A stretch of DNA of 64,000 bases from Charina bottae (taxonomy: Eukaryota > Chordata > Lepidosauria > Squamata > Charinaidae): assembly GCA_023362775.1 (NCBI GenBank), contig JALMGJ010000003.1, forward strand, positions 82,965,355 through 83,029,354. Reading direction: 5' to 3'. Below the pieces are notes generated by a model, which was not told where the DNA came from, ran no database searches, and saw nothing but the letters and a program-made list of their open reading frames with translations. The position numbers were made by a program, and so were the translations under genes. The stretch's first letter is position 1. Each line of letters begins with the position of its first letter. Of this stretch, positions 47,706 through 58,814 are shown one piece after another.

Positions 47706-48243
47706 AAATGCTTCTGGATCAGAGACAAAACTTATGGAAACATGAGAAGAGGACAGCTGAACTGTTTAATCTGCATTTGAAGAGGCTTCCTTTGTTTTTT
47801 GAAACTTGCTGGCAGTTGCAAGAAGTTTCAGTTGTAGGCGGAGTTTCAAGCCTCGTGTGTTTTCAAGCCTCGTGTTTGGATTACTCCAACAGGGGAGAGA
47901 AGAAGCAATGGCGGCTGCTGCAGCTTCAAGTTTTCAAGGTATGCCCCTGAAAAAGCTTTCTAATACTAATTATTTGAACTGGTCTTTGAAAATGGAGAGT
48001 TTCTTGAGGAGAGAAAATTTATGGTCTGCAATTTCTGAACAAATTCCTCAGAATCCAGATCAAGCCTGGTTGAGGAAAGATGAGAAATGCAAAGCCTCCA
48101 TTATTTTGGCTGTTCAGGATGATCAGCTTATACATGTAAGAGGCAAAGAAACTTCCAAAGACTTATGGGACTATTTGCATGATTTATATGTGAAAACTAC
48201 TCCAGGCAGCAAGGTTATTTTAACCAAAAAGCTCTACAAAGCT

Positions 48244-48402
48244 TTTAGAAACTTTTAGCACAAGCCATGATAGGATAAGAAAAAGTTCTTTTATTGATAC
48301 AAGTGAATAGAATTGATGCGAAGAGCAAACTAAGGATTTTCCCACGCAAACATATTTTAAAACCTGCCAGATGTTGCATATATTTTTTATGTCTGTAGAA
48401 TA
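48244..48402 (+). repeat. Copy of the element's own left junction inside gag
   Basis: It matches 47068-47226 at a constant offset of 1176 bases, with three mismatches noticed. The source spans 123 bp of the solo LTR, the CCAGA target site and the first 31 bp of the Copia-2 LTR. TTTAGAA/AGAA microhomology lies at the edges. Confidence 0.92.
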
Positions 48403-49516
48403 AGAATGGAAATTTGCCAGAGCATCTTAATAAGCTGCAAATAAGCTATTTTGTGGAGCTTCAAGAGCGTGGGATGGAATTTTCCCCTCTCATGAAAGCT
48501 TATATAATGCTGTCTTTGTTGAATGAGTCCTGGGACACTTTAATTTGCTCCATGGAGGAAATCCCAGAAACTGATCTAACGCCATCGTTAGTGACTACCC
48601 GGCTTCTTGCTGAGTGGGAGAAGCACCAAGAAAAAAACTGCCTCCATTTCTACAATAAAGTCTTCTCGTGGCCAGCAGAGGGAGCGGAAGAGCTTTGAAT
48701 TCCAAGCTTCTGCATTTTCCACCCGGAGATGCTTCACATGTGGATCCCCTGCACATCTTCAGAAGGACTGTGTCCAGTTTAAAAGCAAGAAGACTTCTAA
48801 GAAGAAAGAAGAAACTTCTAGAAAGAAGATTCTTCATGCAAAAGTTGTTGATAAAGATTTTTGGATTCTTGACAGCGGGGCGAATTCTCATATCTGTAAC
48901 AATAAAAATTCTTTTTTGTCTTTGTCTAAAACTAACAAACAAAAAGTTTCCTTAGCAGATGGATCTGTATCCAAGATCGTGGGTGAAGGTGAGATAAATC
49001 TTCCATGTTTGGGGAAAACTGTTCAAAATGTTTTGTTTGTGCCTAATTTTCAAAGTAATCTCTTGTCTGTGGGACAGTTAGTTGCCTCAGGTTATGTAAT
49101 AACTTTTAAGAAAGAGGGTTGTGAAATTGGGAAGGATGGTAAAGTAGTTGCAAAATGTTTGCAGAAAGATTCTCTTTACATTGTACAAAAGGCTGAGGAG
49201 CAAACTGCTAAAGCTGTGTTTGGGAATACTCCCATTCACGATCAGTGCATCCATTTATTGCATAGGAGATTTGCTCATGCTAATTTTAAGTACATATCTC
49301 AAATGCCTAGTTATTCTGCTGATTTAAAATTGAAGCCTTGTGATAAGTATCTGGATTGTGCAGTTTGCAAGGAGAATAAAACCACAAGGGCTCCTGTGAA
49401 GAAGTTTTCTGATAGGTCCACCTCTAGGCCTCTAGAGATTATTCATTCTGATGTAATAGGCCCCTTTTCTCCTAGTCTTGGGGGAGCAAGGTACATTTTG
49501 ACCTTCATAAATGATT

Positions 49517-51723
49517 TTTCCAGGTACACATTCTTTTTTTTTAAATAAGTTTTATTGAATTTTAAAATACATATTAAAAGTTAATACAAAGAAAGAAATA
49601 GAAATACAAAGTAAGAAAAAAGAAAAGAAAAAGTGAAGTAAAAAAATAACAAACAAAGAAAATATAGGAAATAGATGTCCTCCAATTTATCCTTGAACTT
49701 TAAGTACAACAATTAACTTTAAATGTTAGTCCTTCATACAATACACAGGAACTTTTCTTTGTCATATACCCTATGATTTCTATAATCCAATCTTCTGTTC
49801 TTCATATAGGTTTCGCCTTTCTTGATATCTTCCAACAATCCATCTCTGGTTTCTACTCCTTGGAATAGTAATCAAATGTTCATTGTTGCATCGATTAAAT
49901 GTTTTCCATTTGCTCTTTCCATTTTTACATCTATATTTATATCTTCAATAAAATCCAATTAGTGTAACAAATAAAGGCCTTATCTACTTCTAATAAAACA
50001 CAATATATTCTGTTCATATTATGACTATATATTCCATTAATACATAACCTAACATATTACATAACATAATACATAATATATCAAAAATACAAAACCTAAC
50101 ATAACATATAACCTAATACATATTATACCAATTCTTATAATAATCATACAACATATTCATACATAACATCCTGTAATAACCCACATTCTAATTCCAATTC
50201 ATCATATCATTGTCTTCTCATAAATGTATCTCCAGAAAGAGTAATCTATAATATCAACTTATATTTATATTTATAATCTTGTATCTTACACTTAGAATAT
50301 CATATTTTTATACATCTATACAGTTTCTCATATCTGCTCTCACTCTGTGTACAATCCAGATCTGCATTTTCATTAACCTTGTATTCCAGAACAACATCAA
50401 TAAATCTCCTGTTTAGGTTATGCCAATATCACAATATGCAACTTGTTTATTTCTGTAACTCATGTGGGATGTAAAAATGTTTATTTTACCATATCTATCA
50501 ATTTGCATGTTAAAATCTTCCTGTCTCAGCTGCCACAATGTGTTTATGCCCAAACGTTTAATAGACCACTTCCTGTAAAATATCATAATCTTCTTCTGTA
50601 CCAATACATTCAGAATCCTCTTTCCCTGTTTCTCTACTGGTTCGAAAGGTCTTCCCTCTGTTTCTAAATCTGTCCCTTGTATCTTCTGTTCCTGAGCCAC
50701 CAGTATTATAAATATACGTTCTATGGATTTCTTAATTTGCAAAAATTTTTTTGCTGGTTTCTTTCTTAAAATCCTGAAGTGCTGTGAGAAATGCCATTTC
50801 CACTTACACCCCCCTTCCAAGCCGTAATCAGCTGCCGTAGACAAAACAAAAATTTTCCCAGGGAGCAGGGAAGGGAGTAAGGAACAGCTGTTCTATTATT
50901 GTCAGTGATGTCTATTTCTTTAAGTGAAAAAAGCTTTTAAAATAAAAGATGAAAAATTTCACAGAGCAGTATTTCAAACAGTTTGTAAAAGGAAAGATGA
51001 AAATAGATTCCAAGTGAGAGAAAGTCCGTTCTAAAAAAAATAGAAAAATAAGAAGGAAAAGAGGCACACATTCTCTATACTTTATACTTTATTCTTCTTT
51101 ATTCTTCAGGCTGCAAGCTGCTTAACCCAAACAAACAATTTCTCAAAAGTCAGTTAATTTGTCGAGTGAAAAATACCAACAAAGTCTCTTAAGTCCCAAT
51201 TTCTCTGATACAAAAGAGAGGCAAAAAAATACAAACTTGTTCACTATGTTGCCAAAATAAAATCTATGAAACTTCCACCAAAATTAATTATAGCAAAGAA
51301 AACACAAAATTAGCCAACATTTTAAGCGAAGTCCAAAGATAAATTTTAGATAATAAAAATGTTCTAATCTAAAAAAGAAAACTAATATAAAGTGATCTAA
51401 AAGCTGGCTGTCGCTCTTGTGTCTCCCAAAGAGACTTACGTTCCCTGCAGAGCTAGGATCCTCCTTCGGCCATTCCACTGCATTCACCCCTGTTCTTCTC
51501 CGCGGTGGAAACAACAAAGAAAAACAGGAGTGGGCAATTCCAATGGCTCTGTGAGCAATCTTCTGGTTCCCCCCTCTCCAGGGGGAAGCTTCAGTGGTCT
51601 ACAAATTCTGTAGACCCCTGCAAACAAGGTAGAAAGTCAGCCAGGCCTCAGAGATCAGAGCTCTGAGAAACTCTGACTTGTCGAGCTGCCAGCCAGGCTT
51701 GGAGTCTTTCCAGGTACACATTC
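49517..51723 (-). mobile_element. L1-like non-autonomous retrotransposon in Copia-2
   Basis: TTTCCAGGTACACATTC (17 bp) at 49517-49533 and 51707-51723 flanks 2,173 bp. A T run at the low-coordinate end is the poly(A) tail of a minus-strand insertion, preceded on that strand by AATAAAACTT. The high-coordinate end is GC-rich like an L1 5' UTR. I see no endonuclease or RT. A 143-codon minus-strand frame (50844-50413) has no recognised domain. Confidence 0.8.
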
Positions 51724-53802
51724 ATTTATTTGCTGAAACACAAAGATGAGGTCTTTGATAAATTTAAGGCTTTTGTGGCTTGGGTGAATGGAAAATTCCC
51801 AAGGCCAGTGTCTGCCTTGCAGTCAGACAGAGGTGGAGAGTATCTATCCTCAAAGTTTAAAAGCTTTTTGTTAGAAAAAGGGATAGAACACATTTTAGCT
51901 AACCCTTACACTCCAGAACAGAATTCTGTTGCAGAGAGAAAAGGTAGAACACTGCAGGAAGCAATGATGTGTTTGCTGAAGGATGCTAGTTTACCTTTTA
52001 GGTTTTGGGGAGAAGCTGTTTCTACAGCATGTTATGTTCAGAACAGGCTGTTTAGCAGTGCAATTCAGGATGTGCCATTTCGTTTGTTCTATGGTGTGAA
52101 GCCTAAAGTAAACCACCTCAGAGTGTTTGGTAGCGTAGCTTGGGTGCACATTCCAAAACAGCTGAGGCGCAAGGGGGCTTCCAGAACAAAGAAAGCAATC
52201 TTTGTAGGGTATGAACAAAGTCAGAGGAGCTACAGGTTCATACTGGATAATCAATTGATAATTAGTAAAAGTGCTTCTTTTGCTGAGCAGAATTGGGATA
52301 AAATAAACTCTAGTTCTTCAGTTGATTTATCCATGAGAGAGCAGCAAAGTCTTGTTGATGGTGATTTGCAGGAATCACCTAGTGAAGTCAATGAGCAGGA
52401 AGCTGACTTGTCTGGAAAGTCAGAGGTTTCTGAGGACAATGGTGGGAATCAGAATGTAAGTCCTGTCCTACCTCGCAGGTCTGAAAGGATTAATAAGGGA
52501 GTTCCACCTGATTGTTATCAAGGAGATGTTGTGAAGGCTTTTCACATTCACACAGAGCCTGAATCTCTTGAAGAGGTCGATGAGTTGCCACCTGAAATAG
52601 CTAAGTGCTGGCATGAAGCCATGCAGCAAGAGTTGGATTCCTTAAAGGAAAATAAAACTTGGAAATTAGTAAATTTGCCTCCCAATCAGAAGGTTTTAGG
52701 TTGTAGGTGGGTGTTCAAACTGAAAAAAGATTCTGATGGTAAAATTCAGAAGTACAAAGCAAGGTTGGTAGCAAAAGGTTTTGCTCAAAGAAAAAATGTG
52801 GATTATGTACTTGTGCTTGTATGTTGATGATTTGTTGCTGCTCACTTCATCTGATGAACAGAAGCATGCTTTTGAGGTTTGTATGAAAAACAATTTCACA
52901 TTGAAATGTCTTGGAACAGTCAAAAATTACTTAGGATTAGAAATTCAGAGGGAAAAAGATGGCAGTTTTCTCATAAGTCAGAGTAGTAAAATTAAGAAAC
53001 TGCTGGAGGATTTTAAAATGCAAGACTGTAAGTCTGTCTCCTCCCCCATGCTTCCCGAGTTTCTAAAAGAGGAGGGGGAGAAGGGGGATGGTGAGTTATC
53101 TGAAGGAGATAGTTTCAGGTCAGCCATTGGTAGTCTTCTTTACATTGCAAACAATAGCCGTCCGGACATTTCTAATAGTGTGTCCATTTTGAGCAGGTTT
53201 GTGGAAAATCCCACATCTCCTGCAAAGTCTGGATTAAAAAGGCTGTTTCGTTATTTACAAGGCACCAAAGATTTTTGCTTAAGGTTGTCTGCTACAGACA
53301 CAGAAGAAAAGTTAGAATGCTGGTGTGATTCAGATTGGGCTGGAGATCTCAGTGATAGGAAGTCTACTTCTGGAAGTGTAATTCAATTTGCAAAGTCCAC
53401 TATTGCTTGGTTCTCCAGAAAGCAAACAGTAGTAGCCATTAGCACAGCTGAAGCCGAATTTTATGCTTTAGCACAACTGTGCAATGAGGTAATTTGGTTT
53501 ACACAATTGTCGCAAGACATTGGAGTCATTTTAAGCCAGCCTGTAACAATTCATGAAGACAACCAAGCCTGTATTCATTTGGCTTTATCTGAAAGTACCA
53601 GAAATCGGACAAAGCACATTGATGTGCGTTTTCATCTTGTTAAAGATTTTCTAGCCAAGAAAAAGGTTATTTTGAAATACTGTGATACTAAATTAATGTT
53701 GGCAGATATATTTACCAAGCCTCTAGTTGCCAGTAGGCACAATGAGTTAATTACCAAACTGGGTTTGCTTCCATATTCTTTCTAGTCATAAAAAAAGGGG
53801 AG

Positions 53803-54291
53803 TGTTGCATATATTTTTTATGTCTGTAGAATATGTGGCTGAGTTTTTAAAAAGCCAGGCCTCAAAAAACTTTTTTCCTGTTTGGGCTCAGGAACACGTG
53901 TTGTTCACCCCCTTTTCTCAGGAATGTTAATTTACCTTTTGGAGCCAGCTAGTCTGCTAGTTTAAACCAATCAGAATTAGCTGTTTGAGCTTTGCCCATA
54001 TTGGGAATCTGTTGCCTAGGTGTTTTGGTCACATGCTGGATCCTATCCACTCAGATGCTACTCAAGTTAAGGTTTAAAATGTAAATGCCTTTTGTTCTCT
54101 TCACTCTGCTGCTATCTCAATGTAAATAGCTTATGTTAATCAACCATGTGCTCTTCGGCTGAAGAAGATTCAAGGTTTGTTCCTGTGTTCTTTGTTTTAA
54201 AATAAAAAGCAATGTTTTACTGCAAGTCTTCAGTTTGCTTGTCTCTTGGAGTTTCCATAACTCTGATCACAAATTTTATAAAACAACAAAA
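53803..54291 (+). repeat. Copia-2 3' LTR
   Basis: It follows the polypurine tract directly and runs from TGTTGCATATATT to ACAACAAAA, just before CCAGA. Confidence 0.9.
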
Positions 54292-54340
54292 CCAGACTCT
54301 CAAAGAAGGATAATAACTAAATAATATATCCTCTCCTAGT

Positions 54341-54650
54341 ATCTAACTCAGAGCTTTCCAAACTTTTCATGTCGGTGACACACTTTTTAGACATGCATCA
54401 TTTTGCGACACACTCTTGCAGCAGGGCATCATTTCGCGACACACTCTTACAGCAGGACACAAGGCAGGCACTAGGACGTGCGCGGAATCCCGGCAGGTTT
54501 GGAGGCAGCAGGGCACAAGGCAGGCACTAGGACCTGCTTGGAATCCTGGCAGGGCAGGTTTGGAGGCAGCAGCAGCCGCGACACACCCAGACACTGTAGC
54601 TGACACACTAACGTGTCCCGACACACAGTTTGGAAAGCTCTGATCTAACT
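54341..54650. mobile_element. Non-autonomous hAT-type MITE, second copy
   Basis: The 8-bp repeat ATCTAACT at 54341-54348 and 54643-54650 encloses 294 bp, with ends CAGAGCTTTCCAAAC and GTTTGGAAAGCTCTG (perfect 15-bp inverted repeats). The termini match the copy at 11.5 kb. The interior is different and contains a ~60-bp imperfect tandem duplication around CACAAGGCAGGCACTAGGAC. Confidence 0.9.
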
Positions 54651-54853
54651 CCATTCCCACACCAACAAGACTGTGGAAGAATGTTTACAGCTGGTCAAGG
54701 CCATGCACCTGCATCACATCGCTTGGTACTGAAGAGAAATATGCTGATGGGAGGGGGAGCATGGTTGGATGGGGAAAGTACTGGGTAATGCATCAGCAAG
54801 GCATCACACCATCTATCTAAAGCAAAATGGCAGGATCCCATCCTGACACCTAC

Positions 54854-56621
54854 TGGCCACTTTAAGCTGAAATGAGCTCACCCCTCCCCCCCTCTCTGGG
54901 CATTTTTTTACAGGGCCTTTCTGCTTTGGGTAGGTGGACAGTACAGTTCTTTCAAAGCAGGCTGTTCCCACCAGGTCTCCAAGACCTGGATGAACCTGAA
55001 CAGAAGCTGACCAGTGAGGATGGCATAGGGAAGGGTGGGGAGAAGGAGAGAAATTCTTCTGTTGCTTTATAGTGCAATTTTGCATGCACTTGTCAGCTGC
55101 TTTTCAGGCTGCTTTCAACACAGGTTTAGTACTATTCTGGAATATACAAAAGGAGCCCAGCTGATAGTTGAGCTAGTCAAATTTCTTTTGGACATGGGTT
55201 TAGCACTATTCTAGCATAGTGCGATTTCAGAATGAGTATTCAGAAGCTGGTAGCTGGGCTCATTTTCACCTTATGAAGGCAAAACACTTGTGCAAAAGCA
55301 GAGCATGTTTTGGCAGAAAACTAAACTCACCAGTCCAGCCATCTGTCAAAACTCACCTGTGCCTCAGTGCCAGCTCATGCCCATGATAAAGGGAGTGATT
55401 GGTGAATATTTTCTTGTTGGTTAATGACATTTGATCCAAAGGGAGGGAAATAAAGTCTGGTCAATCAACAAATCTCCCCTCTTTTACATATCTTCTGTTA
55501 CTATAAATAAGGACCACACCTTTGCTAGCACATGTGGTAGAACACAGATCATTAGTAGGGACCAAAATTCTATGCCGGTGTAGTTTTCTGCCAGTTCAAG
55601 GACTAGTGGATAACACTTTACCTCAGCCATGAGGAAGAGCTGCTTCACAGAAAACAGGAAGCCTGTCAGTTTGGCAGCATGAAGCCAAGGAAATGAAATG
55701 CCTTTCCTTTCCCTTTATTTTACAAGTGCCATCTTGTTTTTGTCATAAACAATGTAAAGCAGGTGAGAAAAATAAAGACAAAATTATTTGTAAAGTAGTA
55801 AAGTCAGACAATATCTGATAATTATATGGTGTGGACTTATAACTTGCCCATTTATATTTAGGCATAGCACAAAATGTCCTGGTAGGATCCCTTTTCTGTT
55901 ATGGATGGCCCCATGATACTGCCTTCACCTTGTCCCCAGCCCATGAGTTTGATATGCTTAAGTCAGTCTTAGTTACACAAGGAAGTATTTACCCTCTTCT
56001 TTGAATATGACTGAAAGGCAGATACAAGGTTCCTAAAATCTGTTTTGTCACCCTTTATCCTGAAGGGAGGTCAGGAGATCACAATGACCGGGAACAGAGG
56101 CAATAGAAGCTGGACAGGGATTGGCAATGAGGAAGACAAATTTCATACCCATATACAGTAGTTTAGGCTGATATACAGTAGTGACTCAAGGACGGCTGAG
56201 AACATTTCAGTTCAGCTGTGAGGAAAAGTTAAAGAAAAAACAGAGAATGGCATGGCTTCTCTCAAAGAGACCCTCCTTCTACCCCTCCTCCCAAAAGCAC
56301 TGCAATGTGGGATGGACAGACTCTGCAAACATTCCTATGTATGGCAAGGAGGATTGTGCATGTTACTTCGGAATAAAACCTATAGAAATGACCCAGGTAA
56401 AATTCCATTCCACATGTCCACTTCTTTTCCCTGTATATGCTACTATTCCAGGTCTAGACTCATTTCCATGAAAGTGAATGCAACATTCTTCCACTGAAAT
56501 CCTAGTAGCACATGTCTTAGGAAGTAATGGGCTGAATAAACTTGCAACAACAACAAAATAAACTTGCTAACATAGAAATAGCAAAACCCAAGGATAGTTG
56601 TCCTTGATTTATAGGCATTGT
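54854..56621. other. No gene or identifiable element
   Basis: Frames such as 56.18-56.50 kb are short, overlap in different phases and resemble nothing known. Confidence 0.5.
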
Positions 56622-57357
56622 ATAATGGAGATTATAGCACATAAACCAACCAAAACCCTTCGGAACATCTTAAGTAACCCAAAAGACCCAGTAGCCCAAG
56701 AAGAAAAAACAGGAGTTATCTACAACACACAGTGTAAGGACTGTAGCAGCCACTATGTAGGACAGATGGGCAGAAGACTAGCAGAGCGCATCCACGAACA
56801 CCAACTAGCAGTCAGAAGACACAATGAAAACTCCTTAATCTCACATGGACAGACTCAACCATACTTACAAGTGGGAAACTGTGAGCATCTTAAACCAAGC
56901 CAAATCCAAAAATGCTAGAGAATTCCTAGAAGCTTGGCACTCAGACAAAGCAGCCATCAACAGACACATAGAGGTAAACAACATTTACATACCATTCATA
57001 AGAGACAATAGAAAAGCCAAAAGACCAGAACACCTCCTTGCCAGCAATGAACACCCATATATGCAAAGATTAACACCAGGATTAGCACCAGAGGAACAAT
57101 CAAACAGCACAATATATCCTAATCAAGGAACTATTAACTCAGTCAATCAACCAAGCAGCAAACAACAGCCCAATCAAGGAACTCCTAAGGAGAGAACAAC
57201 ACCTCCACCAACACAAGCAGGACAAGCCATGGTATATAAACAGAGAGCAAGTCCCACTCCCTTTTCGCACTGAAGATGTTGCCTAGCCTGGCAATGAAAC
57301 GTCTGCAAGAAAACAACAAGGCTCAGAGAGCACCAAAGACTCCACATAATGGAGATT
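56622..57357 (+). mobile_element. Penelope-like element, 3' part with GIY-YIG endonuclease
   Basis: ATAATGGAGATT at 56622-56633 and 57346-57357 flanks 712 bp. The + strand encodes the end of a PLE polyprotein: KTLRNILSNPKDPV, then the GIY-YIG-type core TGVIYNTQCKDCSSHYVGQMGRRL with the Arg and HEH that follow. After a frame break near 56.85 kb come AREFLEAWHSDKAAINRH, INDY-like residues and a Pro/Gln-rich tail ending SPTPFSH (57273). The RT is absent (5' truncation). A hammerhead-like motif overlaps the stop. Confidence 0.85.
57267..57306 (+). ncRNA. Hammerhead-ribozyme-like motif, PLE 3' end
   Basis: GCA, core CTGAAGA 57270-57276, stem II TTGCC/GGCAA (57279-57283 with 57290-57294), GAA 57296-57298, ACGT 57299-57302, cleavage base C57303, TGC closing stem I. 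It has the same architecture as the pair at 2.6 kb with different stem sequences, so pairing is conserved by compensating change. Confidence 0.55.
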
Positions 57358-58173
57358 GTTTTGAGTTTTAAGGCAAACAAAATCCAAGGCTTATAGAGAT
57401 ATGGAATTTGGATGTATCTAGGTTTACTTGGAACATGCAAGATAGGTGGTTAAAATATAATGGTTTCAGAATGATTTTCAGTGGACTTCCGGTGGCAACA
57501 TGGCAGACTGAACAGCTGTGCCTGCGAGCTCCGCAGGCAGAACTGGCAACATGGCAGTTTTTTCCGTCTCAGGCTGGTTTCTCCTGAAGCCCAGGAACAT
57601 TTATCTGGATCAAGGAAAATGCTTGGAATTGACCCATTCGTCCTCCGGACAGCAAATTGCAGCCAGGAGATCATAAACAGCGTTTGCAATTGACGGGTAA
57701 GACTTTGCCAGTAGGCTGGGAAATTACCATTTCCAAGCCACGCTGCAGACTTAAAGGGACATTAAGTCCAGCCACCCCATTTCTAAAGCACCCAATTTAT
57801 TTTTTTTAAGTATTTGTACCCTAAGAGAGGCTTTCTACATTAAGGAGAAACGATGTCTCTTGGTGCTTATTGTTATTTTTGTGATTAATTTTTGTTTTGA
57901 AAAAAAACTTTTTAAGCTTTGGATTTTGCTTTCCATCCAATACTAAGGAGGGTTGAGAGTATATTATCATCTCCCTGTTATTATTTTTGTGCTAATTTTG
58001 AAGATTTTAGCATTTTTCCTACACGTTGAATCTGCCGTTCTGAACTTTTACTTTCCTGCCACTACTTTCTCACTACTACTGTCTGTTATCTTAACTCAGT
58101 TCGGAAATTTTCCATTACCTTTTACTGTTGCTGGTTAAGTTTCTAGGGGGCACCATAATTTACTGCGTGAGAC

Positions 58174-58623
58174 ATGGATGATCTTAACCAGGCTCTCTCT
58201 GACTTCCATCGAGATATTAAAGCAGATATTAAGCAGATTTTTTCTGATTCCTGCCAAGTTCTTATGCAAGACATTCAGAGCATTGTGGAAAATATGTGGT
58301 CTAAAATGTGCCATCTGATTGAGGATACTGTGGAAGAAATTGAAGAAGTTAACAGTGATGGAAATATCTCTTCTAAGAGCGAGATGGAGGCTTCTGTTGA
58401 AATGCTGGATGAAATTGGCAATGCTGAATTGAAGAAGTTTAAGGGAGAAATTGAGTTGCAAGACAGCTATGGAAAAGAATGGGTTATTATATATGGGAGG
58501 TTTTTTGAAGAGAAGTCTGTGTTTGTGAGGGGAGCAGTTGGGCTGTTTGATTTCATTAAGAAAATACCTCTGTGTTTATTATGGGGATATGTAAATGCTT
58601 TGGTCTATTTTGAAGTGGGTTAA
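58174..58623 (+). CDS. ORF1-like protein of the L1-derived element
   Basis: The frame encodes 149 residues. The first ~85 are acidic and helix-prone with heptad-like spacing (FHRDIKADIKQIFSDSCQVL, MCHLIEDTVEEIEEV), resembling the coiled-coil part of an L1 ORF1 protein. The rest is unrecognised. I see no RRM core such as the YCIRLRGVPE of the full L1, so it may be truncated. It begins ~690 bp after the element start, as ORF1 does in the full L1 (~810 bp). Confidence 0.45.
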   Translation: MDDLNQALSDFHRDIKADIKQIFSDSCQVLMQDIQSIVENMWSKMCHLIEDTVEEIEEVNSDGNISSKSEMEASVEMLDEIGNAELKKFKGEIELQDSYGKEWVIIYGRFFEEKSVFVRGAVGLFDFIKKIPLCLLWGYVNALVYFEVG

Positions 58624-58814
58624 GGGCTAAAAATATTTATCTGGATGGTCTTTTGGTTTTGGATGATTTTACTTATGGTTAATGATTGGGATTAAGATTA
58701 TTAAGGTTTAAAAAAATTAATATTAATTCATGTTTCTTGTATTTTTAATTATAATGGCAGATAATTTACATGCTTTTTTATTTTTGATTTTTATTACAGT
58801 AGACAGGAATGTTC

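Larger units (their letters stand above)
47908..53785 (+). pseudogene. Copia-2 gag-pol, interrupted
   Basis: The start is taken at the ATG of MAAAAASSFQGMPLKKLS. Gag: NYLNWSLKMESFLRRENLW; interrupted at 48244-48402; resumes LPEHLNKLQ. Knuckle CFTCGSPAHLQKDC; protease FWILDSGANSHI with an intact DSG; pre-integrase HLLHRRFAH...CAVCKENK. Integrase: IHSDVIGP, then (after the insertion at 49534-51706) QSDRGGEY and EQNSVAERKG. RT: LGCRWVFKLKK to GFAQRKNVDY, then a jump straight to LYVDDLLLLTS; about 115 residues including the first catalytic Asp are deleted near 52.81 kb. RNase H: CDSDWAGDLSDRKS, STAEAEFYALA, HEDNQACI, ending at 53785. Confidence 0.92.
47191..54296 (+). mobile_element. Copia-2: Ty1/copia element, defective and nested
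   Basis: CCAGA at 47191-47195 and 54292-54296 flanks the element. The LTRs are 495 and 489 bp and differ by a few substitutions and small indels, so it is young but older than Copia-1. It is a different family from Copia-1 in both LTR and protein. It is disabled by a 159-bp pasted segment in gag, a frame break near 48.61 kb, a 2.2-kb insertion in the integrase and a deletion in the RT. AAAAAAAGGGGAG before the 3' LTR is the polypurine tract. Confidence 0.93.
47036..54853 (-). mobile_element. Solo LTR split by nested insertions
   Basis: CCTAC at 47036-47040 and 54849-54853 flanks TGTGACGACT...ATCCTGACA. After removing Copia-2 and the MITE, about 400 bp of LTR remains (47041-47195, 54297-54340, 54651-54848). 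AATAAAA lies at 47113-47119 on the minus strand. The length, the TGTCAGG start and the signal resemble the solo LTR at 7.6 kb. Confidence 0.75.
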
